Source of the DNA: Inonotus obliquus
Taxonomy: Eukaryota > Basidiomycota > Agaricomycetes > Hymenochaetales > Hymenochaetaceae
Direction: 5' to 3'
DNA length: 64,000 nucleotides
NCBI GenBank assembly: GCA_032164295.1
Contig: JAJHTX010000007.1
Span: forward strand, 1,710,501 to 1,774,500
The notes under the pieces were generated by a model. The model was not told where the DNA came from and made no database searches. It worked only from the letters and a program-made list of their open reading frames with translations. This document shows, one piece after another, positions 38,770 to 49,240 of the stretch (positions are counted from its first letter, which is position 1; each line of letters begins with the position of its first letter). The translations under genes were made by a program, and so were the position numbers.

Positions 38770-39433
38770 TTAATCCAGGAGTTTTAACCGGTCCCTTCCT
38801 TCAACGTACTTGTCATGTAGCTTTTGGGCCGCTTCTTGTCGTGTCTTACCGCTGACTTGCCACCGTTTATTATGTTCCTCACCACCCTCTATAACTGCAA
38901 AGCCGAGCATGATGAGCACTAGTTCATGGGTCTATTTTCAAGGTAACATACACCAATACTTATATTTGCTCCCTTTCTGTTCCTCTCTGATTTGAAGATC
39001 ATACCTGTCTTTAGCCATTTCTGAAATGGAAGGAGAGCCTAGAATCTTTCGAAATCGAGGAAGGATTAGGAGGACACACCTGTTTCCAATTTGGCCATCC
39101 ACCCTTCCACTCCCATCTCCGCGTTAGCCTCATCCAACAAAGGAGCTTTTCCATCGTCTGCCGTGATGGAATTCCTAAAGAACCTCTTCATATATTTTGC
39201 AAGTATGGTCTTAATTTTGTCTAGGTAGAATAGTCGATGTACGTGTAGAACGAAGAGCAGAGGATGAAGGCCCCCTGTATTTGTACTTGACCTCCTCGTC
39301 GCTTTGCTTCTTTGCGGGATTGCTTTGCAGATTACAGATTGCGCCCCTCTTCCCAAATGCGATCTACTAGTACACCATGAGAGAATGCCCCCCGGTCCAG
39401 AATCTCAGCACGTCTAAGCCAGTAAGCTCTCAT
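38770..39433 (-). pseudogene. Array gene A, copy 1 (three exons, frameshift in exon 1)
   Basis: Unrecognised small protein. ATG at 39,433 (MRAYWLRRAEILDRG) runs out of frame with the conserved exon-1 end (PLLFVLHVHRLFYLDKI, then APLLDEANAEMGVEGWMA) at about 39,350, so exon 1 carries a frameshift. Intron 1 is 39,021-39,079. Exon 2 (38,952-39,020) encodes MAKDRYDLQIREEQKGSKYK and YW. Intron 2 (38,895-38,951) starts GTATGTTACC and ends TTTGCAG. Exon 3 encodes IEGGEEHNKRWQVSGKTRQE and AAQKLHDKYVEGRDRLKLLD, stop at 38,770-38,772. Both introns are phase 1, as in paralogues. The exon 3 pattern K-x-W-x-V-x-GKT-x-x-EA is shared across the family. Confidence 0.5.
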
Positions 39434-39919
39434 TCCAATGTATGACCACTCAGGTGATAGATAAGTAGCTGATCCGGGACTTGGACTTGTACTAATGTCA
39501 GATGCTGGGATAACGTTCATTGTGCTCGCGTATGCCAATAATGAGACCTGTATTGCACTCAGGAGAAGACGAAAATAAGCAAACTTGGCTGCCTGGAAAA
39601 TGGATTTCACCAGAGAGGGTCAATGATACTGTCGAACGAAACCCGATCGTTATAGTGAATATATTCTTTAGACGAATGCGGACTACAAGCCCACAAGCAA
39701 GCTAGGCTACTATGTCTACATCACCGTGACCGTGCAGTTATACTGCATTTCAAACACACTACGCCAACATGACAAGGAAAATATTCGTACAACTGACCTC
39801 CCTCTCCCTTCAACCATCCTTGTGACCTTTAGACTGGCCTCTTCCAGAATTGTCGTGCGCAATGTTTCCAATGCTTCTCCTTTCGCCCTGCCCTGGGACT
39901 CATACCAAGGCCGTGGATA

Positions 39920-40366
39920 TTATGGCAGTGGCTTGTTGTCGGGTCGGGTCCTTTGTAATACTAGGTGGCCAAGCATCATGAGAACCGGCTCACAGGTCAA
40001 CTCTCAAGGTAACATACTCGAATACCCATAAACTCCCTTCTTAGTATTCTCTTCAGTGTGATAGTGCCGATGTCGACTACAGTAAAGTTCTAGGTCTATA
40101 ACAGAATGAGAACTTTGAATATCAAAAACTCGTGTAAGGATGAGGACATGCCTTTCTCAATCTACTTGACCAGCTCATGGGGAAGTAGCAGATTTGGGAA
40201 TATCTTGTATCTCTTGGGAAAGTCGCAGATGCAGGCGTATACTGAAGTGCAGGAGACCTACCCTCGGGGTCTGCTTCTTTGCAATAGTCTTGCATAACCG
40301 ATTGCAGATTGCAAAGCGCTCCTCACTCCAGCGTGTCCCAGATAGTAGGCCTTCATTCCATCGTAT
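39920..40366 (-). pseudogene. Array gene B, copy 1
   Basis: Paralogue of gene A. The start codon of copy 2 (ATG) is ATA here. Exon 1 reads RWNEGLLSGTRWSEERFAIC and RLCKTIAKKQTPRVGLLHFS, then stops early at TGA where copy 2 is open. Exon 2 reads LELYCSRHRHYHTEENTKKG. Intron 2 begins GTATGTTACC and ends CACCTAG. Exon 3 meets a TAA at 39,920-39,922; in the same frame beyond it lies a segment resembling the GKT..EA motif (GRAKGEALETLRTTI), so the stop is secondary. Confidence 0.45.
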
Positions 40367-40642
40367 GATTACTCAGGTGCCCAACAGATTACCGATCTGA
40401 ATTACGGATAGAAGCGAGACTAACACTAATACCGAGGTGGTCGAAGATGCTTGTATGTGTATGGATACCAATACACCTGAGTCGCATTCACCAGCAATGT
40501 CCGTATTCGAAGCTTATAGAGCCATACGGACACAGATACGGCATGTAAGGCGCTTGTTAGTCTGAGGAGTGATACGAGCCAGCTTCACCACGCCAGTTTT
40601 TAATGAGGAGAAGAGCAAGATGCAGTCGTCCGACTCGGAAGT

Positions 40643-40650
40643 TGCCGTCA
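40643..40650 (+). other. Uninterrupted paralogue of the hAT insertion site (GCCGTCAG)
   Basis: The 8-mer occurs once here, in the same repeat context (between gene B upstream sequence and TTACATAACCA), whereas the unit 2/3 junction has it on both sides of the hAT element. Confidence 0.75.
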
Positions 40651-40798
40651 GTTCAAAACCCGTCCTTATTACATAACCATTGAGGACGACCGCAAACAAA
40701 GTGCAAAGTAGTCATCGAAACAAGGGACCACAAGTCCACAACAATCTACAGGTAATCAAACGTGTCAATGAAAAGCGGGTGAAGGGCATTACACAGCC

Positions 40799-41233
40799 TG
40801 GTCGACGTCCACGAAGCGCGGCTCGGGAACACTCAGGAATCTCGACTACTTCCAATTCGGGCCACGTTTGAATCAACGATATAATCAAATGCTATAGGAG
40901 TTTAGTATGCCATACGTAGCAGTAATTCGTTCTACGTCGTGGTCAATTCGCCAGAAGTTTGAGGGTGTTTCTATTCGACTTGGAGGCATACTGATTGTTC
41001 GAGTCCTAGTTTTCTACCATTTCAGCGCTGGCCAAGAAACAGAGCACATACGGAGTTGTGAGCCTCCATCCCGATGATGGACAGTACTTGAGACCTCAGG
41101 CTACCTGGAATGCGATTCTCGAGATGGAGGTTGGTACGTGAGAAAATCATCAGTAAGTACAGGGTGGGAACCGTCGAAACGGACGGCTTCATCCAACATC
41201 TTAAAGGTGAAATCCCAGCAGGCTGCAAAAAGT
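40799..41233 (-). CDS. Module C copy 2 (putative small gene, unrecognised)
   Basis: Minus strand. A segment preceded by a TTTTTGCAG acceptor (about 41,225) encodes CWDFTFKMLDEAVRFDGSHP, then VLTDDFLTYQPPSRESHS, and ends near a GTAGCC donor-like site at about 41,103. A downstream segment after an AAGTAG acceptor encodes SRFLSVPEPRFVDVDQAV with stop at 40,799-40,801. Copies 1 and 3 share both segments but with stops. Start codon and joining intron are unresolved. Function unknown. Confidence 0.35.
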
Positions 41234-41606
41234 CAGACATCACTAGGCAGCCATAGCTCAACCATGGCTGCCAATAAATGAATTTTCAGGACACGATTGT
41301 CTTACTTGAAAGTCTATTCCACTTTGGAGAACTTGAACTAGCACACGGTCTTAGAAAAGTGGGTACCCTTAGATCTCAAGCCCCGTTCCCGGTTGTTTTC
41401 ATTCCTCAGTATAAAGACAGATATTCTCGTGAGATTCTACAGCATGATTATACTGTTTCGGGGCTCAAACTGGAGTATATTAACATTCTTCTTATATGAG
41501 CAACTACATGCAAAAACGGACAGCTGGACATTTGCGCTGTATCACCTGCTTGTAGGTTCTGTCTTCCCAGCTGACCTCCCAGAACCGTCCCCTCTATCCA
41601 GGAGTT

Positions 41607-42255
41607 TTAGTCTGCCCTCTTTTTCCCGTAGATAGTACACATCTTCTTGAGTGCTTCTTCTCTTGTTTCAGCGCTGACTGTGGGAGTCCCCCGCCAATTC
41701 TTATTTGCATCGTTGTTCTCTACAACTGAAAAGCAGAGCATGATGAGAACTAGTTCATGGATCTATTATCAAGGTAACACACGCCGGCATGTATATTCGC
41801 TCTTCTGAGAGTCCCATCCCTCTCTAATTTGAATATTGTGCTTGTTCCGATGTATTGCTGCAATAGAAGGGGAGTCTATATCTTGCAAAATCGAGGAAGG
41901 ATTAGGAGGACACACCTGCCTTCAATTCGGTCCTCCGCTCTTCCACTCCCATCTCCGCGTTAGCCAACAAAGAGGCCCTTCCTTCGTCGTCCCTTTTGGG
42001 CTTTGAGAAGCGAGTCCTCACATAGTTTACAATTCTGGACATAATTTTGTCTAGGGAGAATAGTCGATGTACGTGTAGAACGAAGAGCAGAGGATCAAGT
42101 CTCCTGTACTTATATTCCATTCTCCTTGTCGCTTTGCTTCTTTGCGATATTGATTTGCATAGTTCGCGGATTGCACCCCTCCAAGCGCGATCTAGTACAC
42201 CATGAGAGAATGCCCACACCCCCGGTCCAGAATTTAAGCACGTCCAAGCCGGCAA
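41607..42255 (-). CDS. Array gene A, copy 2 (open, start codon unclear)
   Basis: Best-preserved A copy. Exon 1 is open through SHGVLDRAWRGAIRELCKSI, RRLDPLLFVLHVHRLFSLDK and GRASLLANAEMGVEERRTEL to a GTGTGTCC donor (intron 1 41,858-41,915). Exon 2 (41,783-41,857): AIHRNKHNIQIREGWDSQKS, EYTC. Intron 2 41,726-41,782. Exon 3: VENNDANKNWRGTPTVSAET and REEALKKMCTIYGKKRAD, stop at 41,607-41,609. Introns are phase 1. The ATG used in copies 1 and 3 is GTG here; the first in-frame ATG (MEYKYRRL) is at 42,120. Either translation starts there, an upstream exon exists, or the copy is dead. Product not recognised. Confidence 0.45.
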
Positions 42256-42848
42256 GCTTTCACTCCTATTAATGACTACTCGAGTAATTTATAAGTAGCT
42301 GACTTGGACTTGAGCTAATGTCAGATGCTTGTATGCGGTTTCTGGATGCCAATGACTGGGACAACGTTCGTTGCAGTAGCGTATGTCAATGATGGCGTGA
42401 CACCTGCATTGCTGAGAAGACGAAAATCAGCATTTTGGCTTGCTGGGGAATACGATTTCACCAGAGAGAGAGTCAATGATAGATATCGTTGAATGAAATC
42501 AAATAGTTCTAGTACATAATAGATATACTCTTTAGGCGAATGCGTACTACAGGCCTACAAGCAAGCTAGGCCAGTACTTTGTCTACATCACCGTGACCGT
42601 GCAGTTATACTGCATTTCAAACACACTATGCCAACATCTACGCTATCGAGCAGCTTTTCGTAACTTGTACATGGCAAAGATATCCATACAGCTGACCTCT
42701 CTCTCCCTTCAACCATCCTTGTATTCTTTTGACTGACCTCTTCCAGAAATGTCCTTCCAGAAATGTCGTGCGCATATTTTCCAATGCTTCTTCTTTCGTC
42801 TTGCCTTGGGTCTCATACCAAGGACGTGGATATTATGGCAGTGGCATG

Positions 42849-43276
42849 TTATTCGGTCTGGTCCTTTGTAAGACTAGGTAGTCAAGCAACGTAAGAACTG
42901 GCTTATAGGTATATTCTCAGGGTAGCATACTCGAACATTGATAATATCCCTTCTTGGTATACAAGGGTGCTTAGTTGGCTATAGTATTCTAGGTCTACAA
43001 CAGGATGAGAACTTAAATATTCAAAAACTCGTGCAAGGATGAGGAGGACATACCTTTCCCAATCTTCTTGATCAGCTCATCCACCGATGAGGAAGTAGTA
43101 GATTCGGGCATATCTTGTATCTCTGGGGAAAGTCGCAGATGCAGGTGTATATTGAAGCGCAGGAGACCAACCCTCGGGGTCTGCTTCTTTGCAATAGTCT
43201 TGCATAACCGATTGCAGACTGCAAAGCGCCCCTCTCCCCAGCGTGTCCAAGATATCAAGCATTCATTCCATCGCAT
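42849..43276 (-). CDS. Array gene B, copy 2 (possibly functional, altered C-terminus)
   Basis: ATG at 43,276: MRWNECLISWTRWGEGRFAV, then CKTIAKKQTPRVGLLRFNIH, LHLRLSPEIQDMPESTTSSS and VDELIKKIGK up to a GTATGTCC donor. Exon 2: DLEYYSQLSTLVYQEGILSM. A one-base shift in exon 2 relative to copy 1 changes the exon 3 frame, so the model ends DLTKDQTE with a stop at 42,849-42,851 and loses the GKT..EA motif. In the ancestral frame there is the same TAA as in copy 1, at 42,833-42,835. Intact exon 1 but probably a decaying gene. Product not recognised. Confidence 0.4.
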
Positions 43277-43565
43277 GATTACTCGGGTGCCCGTTACCGA
43301 TCTGAAGTACGTACTGATGCGGAACGGACATAAAAACCGAGGTGGCCGACGAAGCTTGATTGTGGTGTATGGATGTCAATACGCCATATCCGAAACCTAT
43401 GGAGCCGTACGGACACAGATACGAAATATAAGGTGCATAAATTCGTTTGAGGAAGGATCAATGTGAGACTGAGCTCCACCATGCCAGTTTTTCTCATCGT
43501 AGGGTAATTGCATGATGCATATGGCGTGCCCTTGCGTTGAGTAGCGGTCATCCGCTGTAGAACTC

Positions 43566-43573
43566 GCCGTCAG
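43566..43573. repeat. Left 8-bp target-site duplication of the hAT element
   Basis: GCCGTCAG directly abuts the TIR; identical to 45,632-45,639. Confidence 0.9.
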
Positions 43574-45631
43574 TAGGGTTCCGCAGCGTACGTATACAGG
43601 TACGCGCGTAAAGACAAGACACAGTACGGATTACGATCCGTGCTTTACGCTCCGTATTTTTTATTTCGGGGTGAGCTACGGAAACGCATCGGGAGTATAC
43701 GGCAATACGCCGTATATACGACACCAAGAAGGAAGTACACAATATAATAACAAGAAATAAGAGAGATGCTTTAAGAAGAGTGTGATCTGTCTTTCGAACG
43801 TAGCCATTGTTTCACCAGCATAAGGGTTGTGATGGTCTCTGACCCCAGACGGGCACGACGGAGTGCAATAGTATCTCTGCCTCCTGAGAATACACGTTCT
43901 ACGGGCGACTGAGGAGCCTGCAAAGATCATCAATTACATATTATTATGTCAAGAAGAAAGTTTTCGACTCACCTGGAATGGCATGGATCTCACACGCAAA
44001 CTTTGACAAGTGAGGAAACTGAGCACGGTGTGCGGACCACCATGGAATTGGTTCTCCAACATCCCAAGACTTTTCGCGTTTCATACTGAAGTAAGTGACG
44101 AGTTCGTCTAATGGACTGGTATCCTCCTCACTGCCATAACCAGCCATGAAAGCAAATACCATGCTCTTGGACGGGGATAGAGCATCATCGTTTTGGACAG
44201 GATCCATGTTTGCATCCTTAGTGATTACAATGTTTCGATGGCTCTGGTCCTTTGCTGAAGTACTTGAAGGATACCAAGCTGCAAAGCGATGTTCAAGTGA
44301 CGACCTTGAGTCTTCAATAAGTTAATAAGTTGAAGCAAGGTGGGGTCTCCTTCTGCATCATCCCGAAGCTTTGTATATGAAATACGTGGATCTAGGACTA
44401 ATTTTTAAGACAAGTATCAAGTTGAGCGAGCAGAAGGGTCAGTTAGACTCACGGGCAGCCCACATAAAGAATGGCGAGGTATTGAAAAGAGTGAAGTAGT
44501 CTGAGAGTTTGCGGTGCACAGCAGTAAGACCTTTTCGAAGAAACGAAGGTGAGTCGGATGGTAGTTCCTTAAGATAGTGTAGGACATATAGGTTGGTTAA
44601 TCGAGTACTTACCTTCTGTGTCCTCTTGACCTTTCTTGAGACGACTGTCATTCTTGGTAAATCGAGACTAGCCTAAAAAAATTACAATTAAATAGAGAAT
44701 TAGAAGGAAACAAAAAGTACACACCTGTGAAGTGTCATCTGGTTCTTCACCGTCCTCGCTAACATCACAAGAGACCACATCTGGGTTGAACTCTGTGTCG
44801 CAGCCACTGTTCCGAGATTCATCAGCGCCGTCCTCCACATCAGATAGAACATCAAAGCGGTTCGAAGTTTGTATCTTGCTCGGTCCAGTAGGTTGGTCGA
44901 CTCCACGAAGCTTAAATGAGAGAATACGAGGACGTTTTTCAGAGACGATGTTACTTTCATCAACCTCATCGCAGTTTCGACGTTTTGAGAGACAAGTTGA
45001 AGTCCATTGAATACCTACACTGATACCGTACAAGTACCTAAAAATATTGTTTTTTGACTGAGGCTCGTGTTCTGCAATGCGACGTGCACTGTCTCTCCAA
45101 GACTCATGTTCTGCAACGCAATATGCTATGAGCATCCACTTCATGTGGACTGTGTGATGTGAGTACGCACCTCCCAGCTACATATATCAATACCCCTTAC
45201 TACCGAAGACTGGGTCTGCAACGTGCAATCAGGATGACCAGAAGATAATGATGTGAACGCGGCGTGATGGATACCTGATCTTCAATGTGGAGTGATATCA
45301 GTAAAACAACGTCCATTCTGTTCAATAAACAAGCTACTACTTACCTGTTGAGAGTGACCCTAACCTTGCGGACACGCCAACGAGAAGATAGGGGCATGTG
45401 GGAGAGAACGAGCATGTCATGGACACAGCTGATCGCGCTGATCACTATCACATGACCGTATGTCGTATAGGCCGTATGCGGTCGTTTACGCCCAAATTTG
45501 GATTTCTTGACGCGGAACACGGACCGTGCAATACAGGTCCGTAAAGTAAGTCCTATTCCTCCATACGATTACAGAGCGTTCCGTATACGTACGGCCCATT
45601 TCCGTACTTTACGCTACGCTGCGGAACCCTA
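43574..45631 (-). mobile_element. hAT-superfamily DNA transposon, internally deleted (2,058 bp)
   Basis: Terminal inverted repeats of 17 bp match exactly (TAGGGTTCCGCAGCGTA at 43,574 and its complement ending at 45,631). They are flanked by an 8-bp duplication GCCGTCAG at 43,566-43,573 and 45,632-45,639; 8 bp is diagnostic of hAT. Subterminal regions are rich in short CCGTA/TACGG motifs and variants of ACTTTACG on both ends. The inside codes on the minus strand for a transposase remnant with a hAT dimerisation region. The element split the junction of repeat units 2 and 3. Confidence 0.93.
43771..45144 (-). pseudogene. hAT transposase, C-terminal remnant
   Basis: Cut-and-paste transposase fragment. 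Near the 3' end: APQSPVERVFSGGRDTIALR and RARLGSETITTLMLVKQWLR, the classical hAT C-terminal dimerisation motif, stop at 43,771-43,773. Upstream exons contain AVHRKLSDYFTLFNTSPFFM-WAA followed by DPRISYTKLRDDAEGDPTLL, and PLDELVTYFSMKREKSWDVG with the W near PIPWWSAHRAQFPHLS. The N-terminal zinc finger and most of the RNase H-like core cannot be found; the first exon (from ATG 45,144) is acidic and unlike a BED domain. It is therefore probably a non-autonomous deletion derivative. Several introns are needed. Confidence 0.75.
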
Positions 45632-45639
45632 GCCGTCAG
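45632..45639. repeat. Right 8-bp target-site duplication of the hAT element
   Basis: GCCGTCAG immediately after the right TIR. Confidence 0.9.
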
Positions 45640-45794
45640 TGCATGCAAAGTTCGTCCATATTACATAACCAGTATGGTGACCCAGCAAAGTTCTTCTGTC
45701 ATTGGACAAGGGACCATACAACTGACTGATTGCTGAAAGCAATGTCAGATAAGCAAACACGTCTATGGAAAGCAGGCGAGGGACATTACACAGC

Positions 45795-46170
45795 CTAGTC
45801 GACGTCCACGAAGCGCGGCCCTGAAACACTCAGGATTCTCGGCTACTTCCAAATCGGACCACAGAACTAACGATATATCAAGTGCTATTAGAATTGAAAC
45901 AGAGGGAATACGAACAAGTGTAGTATGCCATACCTAGCAATAAGCTATTGTATGTCGCGAACAAACTGCCAGGAGTCTTAGGGTAGAGAGCTCTATCATC
46001 AGCGTGCTTCCAAGCTATAATGGAATCATAGCACATATTTACGGATTTGTGAGAATCCTGATGAAGGGCACGAGGTTGGCGCGCGAGAAAAAATTCTGAG
46101 TCAAGAACGCACGTCGTCCAACAACAACTTCAAGGTGAAAATCAAGATTAGCTATTCTATAGCTCAACCC
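45795..46170 (-). pseudogene. Module C copy 3 (decayed)
   Basis: The C-terminal segment reads PRILSVSGPRFVDVD then TAG at 45,795-45,797, two codons (QA V) earlier than the stop in copies 1 and 2 because CAG is TAG. The upstream segment has an in-frame TGA. Confidence 0.35.
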
Positions 46171-46461
46171 ACACGTCTCGGGATAGAAAATCGGAATTGC
46201 AATATCAGTTTCAGAATGTGGGTGCACTCAGATCTAACGCTGCTTCCTCTCGTTTTCACACCTGCCAGTGCGCATCCGCAGTATATGCTCATTTTCTCGA
46301 GCTTCTGAAGTACGAGTATACATTTTTAAGTCTCAGACCGGAGTGTATTTCTTATAGACGCCCACGAGTAATCTACATGGTGAAAAGGACAGCTGCACAC
46401 TTGCACTGTACTGCGTACTTGTAGATTCTGCCTACCCAGCTGACCTCTCAGGATCGCTTCC

Positions 46462-47105
46462 TTAACTGCTTCTGTCCAAGCCCGAGCGTATTCTAACGTT
46501 GGCAATAAAATCTTTAAACGACTTTTTGATCGCTTCTTCTTTTGTACTATCGCTTCCTTCCCAATATTTATCATCTTCATTGTTACCCTGTATAACTGCC
46601 AGGCCGAGCATGATGAGCACTAGTTCGTTGATCTATCAAGGTAACATACACCAATATGTCCATTTCTCCCCGTTCCATCCCCCTCTGGCCTCATACTTTC
46701 TCAGGTAGTGTTTAACCTGCTTCTTACCTGCAAAAGAAGGAGAGTCTAGAATATGTCAAAACCGAGGAAAGATTGGGAGGACATACTTGCTTTCGATTCC
46801 GATTTCACATGAGACCGCCATATTCTCTCCGCCTCCTCATCAGCAAATAAAGGGCGTTCCCTTGAGAACATCCCTAATAATTTACGTTTGAACTTCATTT
46901 TGCCTGGGGAGAATGGTCGATGGACGTGTTAGAACAAAGAGCAGAGGACGAAGATCCCTGTATTTGTACTTGACCTCCTCCCCGCTTTGCTTCTTGGCGA
47001 GATTGCTTTGCAAATTTCGCGGACTGCACCCCTCTTCGCAAAGCGTGATATACCAGTACTCCATGAGAGAATGCCCACACCACGTCCAAGCCGGTAAGCT
47101 TTCAT
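46462..47105 (-). pseudogene. Array gene A, copy 3 (frameshift in exon 1)
   Basis: ATG at 47,105 gives MKAYRLGRGVGILSWSTGIS and AVREICKAISPRSKAGRRSS; a one-base insertion (TTCTAACACG against TTCTACACG) then makes a stop. The remainder is conserved: exon 1 end LFADEEAERIWRSHVKSESK, exon 2 QVKHYLRKYEARGGWNGEKW and TYW, exon 3 (46,462-46,595) IQGNNEDDKYWEGSDSTKEE and AIKKSFKDFIANVRIRSGLD, stop at 46,462-46,464. Intron 2 is again GTATGTTACC...CAG, phase 1. Confidence 0.5.
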
Positions 47106-47402
47106 GACTACTTCGGTGATGAATACGTGGCTGACCCGAGGGCTGGGCTTGGACTAATGTCACATGCTTGTGTGCGGTGTCTGGATGCCAACAACTGGAA
47201 TAACGTTCATTGCAGTCACGTATCACAATGGTGACACCTGTAACACCAAAATCAGCAAACTTGGCTTGCAGAGAGAAGGTCAGTGAAATCGTCGAACGAA
47301 GTGGGTTCGTAACGGTAAGCATATTCTTTATACGAACGCAGACTCCAAGCCTACGAGCAAGCTAGGCTACTACGACACCGAAATTGCATAAAACTGAGAT
47401 AC

Positions 47403-48480
47403 TGTGTATGATGGCATGGATATTTGATTGAATATGAACGGGGTGACATGCAGCTATACTACATTACAAATACACTAGATGCCAAAATCTACGCCACTGA
47501 GAAGCTGTTTCGTACTTGTACTGCTCAAAGGTTCGACGTCAGCGATCGTAGGCCAAGGTCAAGTGAAGAGAAAGATGGTGGAAGCGCAGTGGATGATCGC
47601 GGTAAGGGTGAAGTACCCGATCGAATCAGGACTGGGATCTCTTCGACAATGGAGGGGACAGTTAGGCCATGCTCGATCAGCTTGTATAAGACCTGGTAAG
47701 TAGTGCGTATGAATGAGCGCACGAGGAAACCATTACGCTTGGCTATTAAATTTGCCGGCCCGGAAGGCTTGTAGAGGTTGGGTTCCCGTGAGTTGCTTGG
47801 ATGTCGCCATCCGGCACGGAACGGCAGCTTGCAAGAGACGCCTGACATCAAAGTTGCTAACAAGGTCACTCCTACGCCTGCCAGTCCTACGGGAGCGTGC
47901 AGACGACGAAGAGATGGAAGTGGGACGGCTATGAGAGCCCGAAGAGGTATGTGTTGGTATGCGCAGGGTCACGCCGCGATGCGCGACCGCCCGTTGGATA
48001 GGTATCGTTGTACTCAGCACATGAAGGTAGTCTCCGTGGCCATGGAATTCCGCCGGTGAAGATAACTTTGGAGACTTGCGCAATAAACCCTCGCCTTCTC
48101 TCTTCCTTTCACCGTTGTCCGCACTCGCCGGCCATTCTTGTCCAACGGTGTGGAGCTTCCAAAGGGGCTATCCGTCTCTTTCGAGCAGCGAGTTTCCATG
48201 AAGTATATCAACGACGTGCACACAACCGCCATGGCATCGGCGAAGCACGAAATGGCACGACTCACTTCAAACGTGCCACCTCGTGCTTTGCAGGGACCGT
48301 CGTCGTTATCTCGTGTCTGTAGAACTGGCATGGTATTATTGCTACATACTCTTTCGGAATAACGGAATAACATGACATTATACGTGATTGCATATACTCT
48401 GACTTGCTGATCATTCTTACTTGCGGCAACTTTTGTATTTTGAAAGCATTTTTGGTTTTCTCTCCTCTCAAGACTGTATA
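47403..48480. repeat. Duplicated 1.1-kb module, copy 1
   Basis: Starts near ATGGCATGGATATTTGATTG and continues to about GACTGTATACCAAAACTAC; near-identical sequence recurs at 49,700-50,880. Relative to copy 2 it has a 15-bp in-frame insertion (CCTACGCCTGCCAGT type, about 47,873-47,887) and lacks 35 bp near 47,765, which breaks the long open frames on both strands. Confidence 0.75.
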
Positions 48481-48622
48481 CCAAAACTACTCGTTCAGTT
48501 GCATATATAGACAGGCATTAATTATGTTAATAACGCAAGTTCTTCCAGATTCAATATAAAGTACACCATACGATCTATGTGGAATCCGGATCCAAGCCTT
48601 ATGTACATAAGATTCAAAATTG

Positions 48623-49240
48623 CTAGTGTAATCCAAGGCGTTTGATTATTCTATCGTAGACTCTCCTCATTCTTCCATGCGACTGTTGATTGACCTTGTA
48701 GTCATGCGCTTTAAGCAGTCTTTCCGCTGCTTGATCTGGCCAAAATGCTTCGGCCTTACACCACAATTGTGATTCTTTGTTGCCAGGGAGTCTTCTGTAT
48801 ACTAGGTGATCGAGCAACATAAGAATTGGTTCATGGGTCTATGAAGGTACCATACCCTTAAATCCCCAACCATCCCACCAAGTTGGGTAATCTTTAATGA
48901 AAAATGTGCCAGGAACAGAACCGCTGTTGAGTTCTATAACATAATGAGAACTTTTAATATCAAAAACTCGTGCAAGGATGGAGAGGACATGCTTTGTGTC
49001 ATTTCACTCAGCATGGCTTTATATCTCTCTTGGTCTTCGGGCCTAGGTCTAGGCATGTCGACTAAGTCTAGGGAAAGTACCAAATGCAGGTGTATATTGA
49101 AAAACAGAAGACCAACTTCGGTGGCTCCACTTTATACCTTTTCCACTTTGTTTCTTTGCAAAAATGTCTTGCATAATGTTTCATATTGCAAAGCGCTACT
49201 CTGCTCCAGCATGTCCAAGATAGTGGATCATTATTCCGTC
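48623..49240 (-). pseudogene. Array gene B, copy 3 (intact exons 2-3, broken exon 1)
   Basis: Exon 1 contains STILDMLEQSSALQYETLCK and, after an in-frame TAA at about 49,128-49,133, VGLLFFNIHLHLVLSLDLVD and YKAMLSEMTQ. The intron 1 donor is GCATGTCC where paralogues have GTATGTCC. Exon 2: LNSGSVPGTFFIKDYPTWWD, GWGFK. Intron 2 (54 nt) GTATGGTACC...CACCTAG, phase 1. Exon 3 is the longest in the family: YRRLPGNKESQLWCKAEAFW, PDQAAERLLKAHDYKVNQQS and RRVYDRIIKRLGLH, stop at 48,623-48,625. Could still make protein from an internal start; product not recognised. Confidence 0.4.

Larger units (their letters stand above)
37850..40700 (-). repeat. Tandem repeat unit 1 of the accessory array (about 2.85 kb)
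   Basis: Begins with a segment shared with units 2 and 3 (GTCGACGTCCACGAAGCGCG at 37,974; again near 40,802 and 45,799). It carries module C, gene A and gene B, all on the minus strand in the same order as unit 2. Boundaries are approximate, set by where similarity by eye stops. Confidence 0.7.
40700..43573 (-). repeat. Tandem repeat unit 2 of the accessory array (about 2.87 kb)
   Basis: Same order as unit 1: module C, gene A, gene B. Interrupted at its right end by the hAT element. It is the best-preserved unit. Confidence 0.7.
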
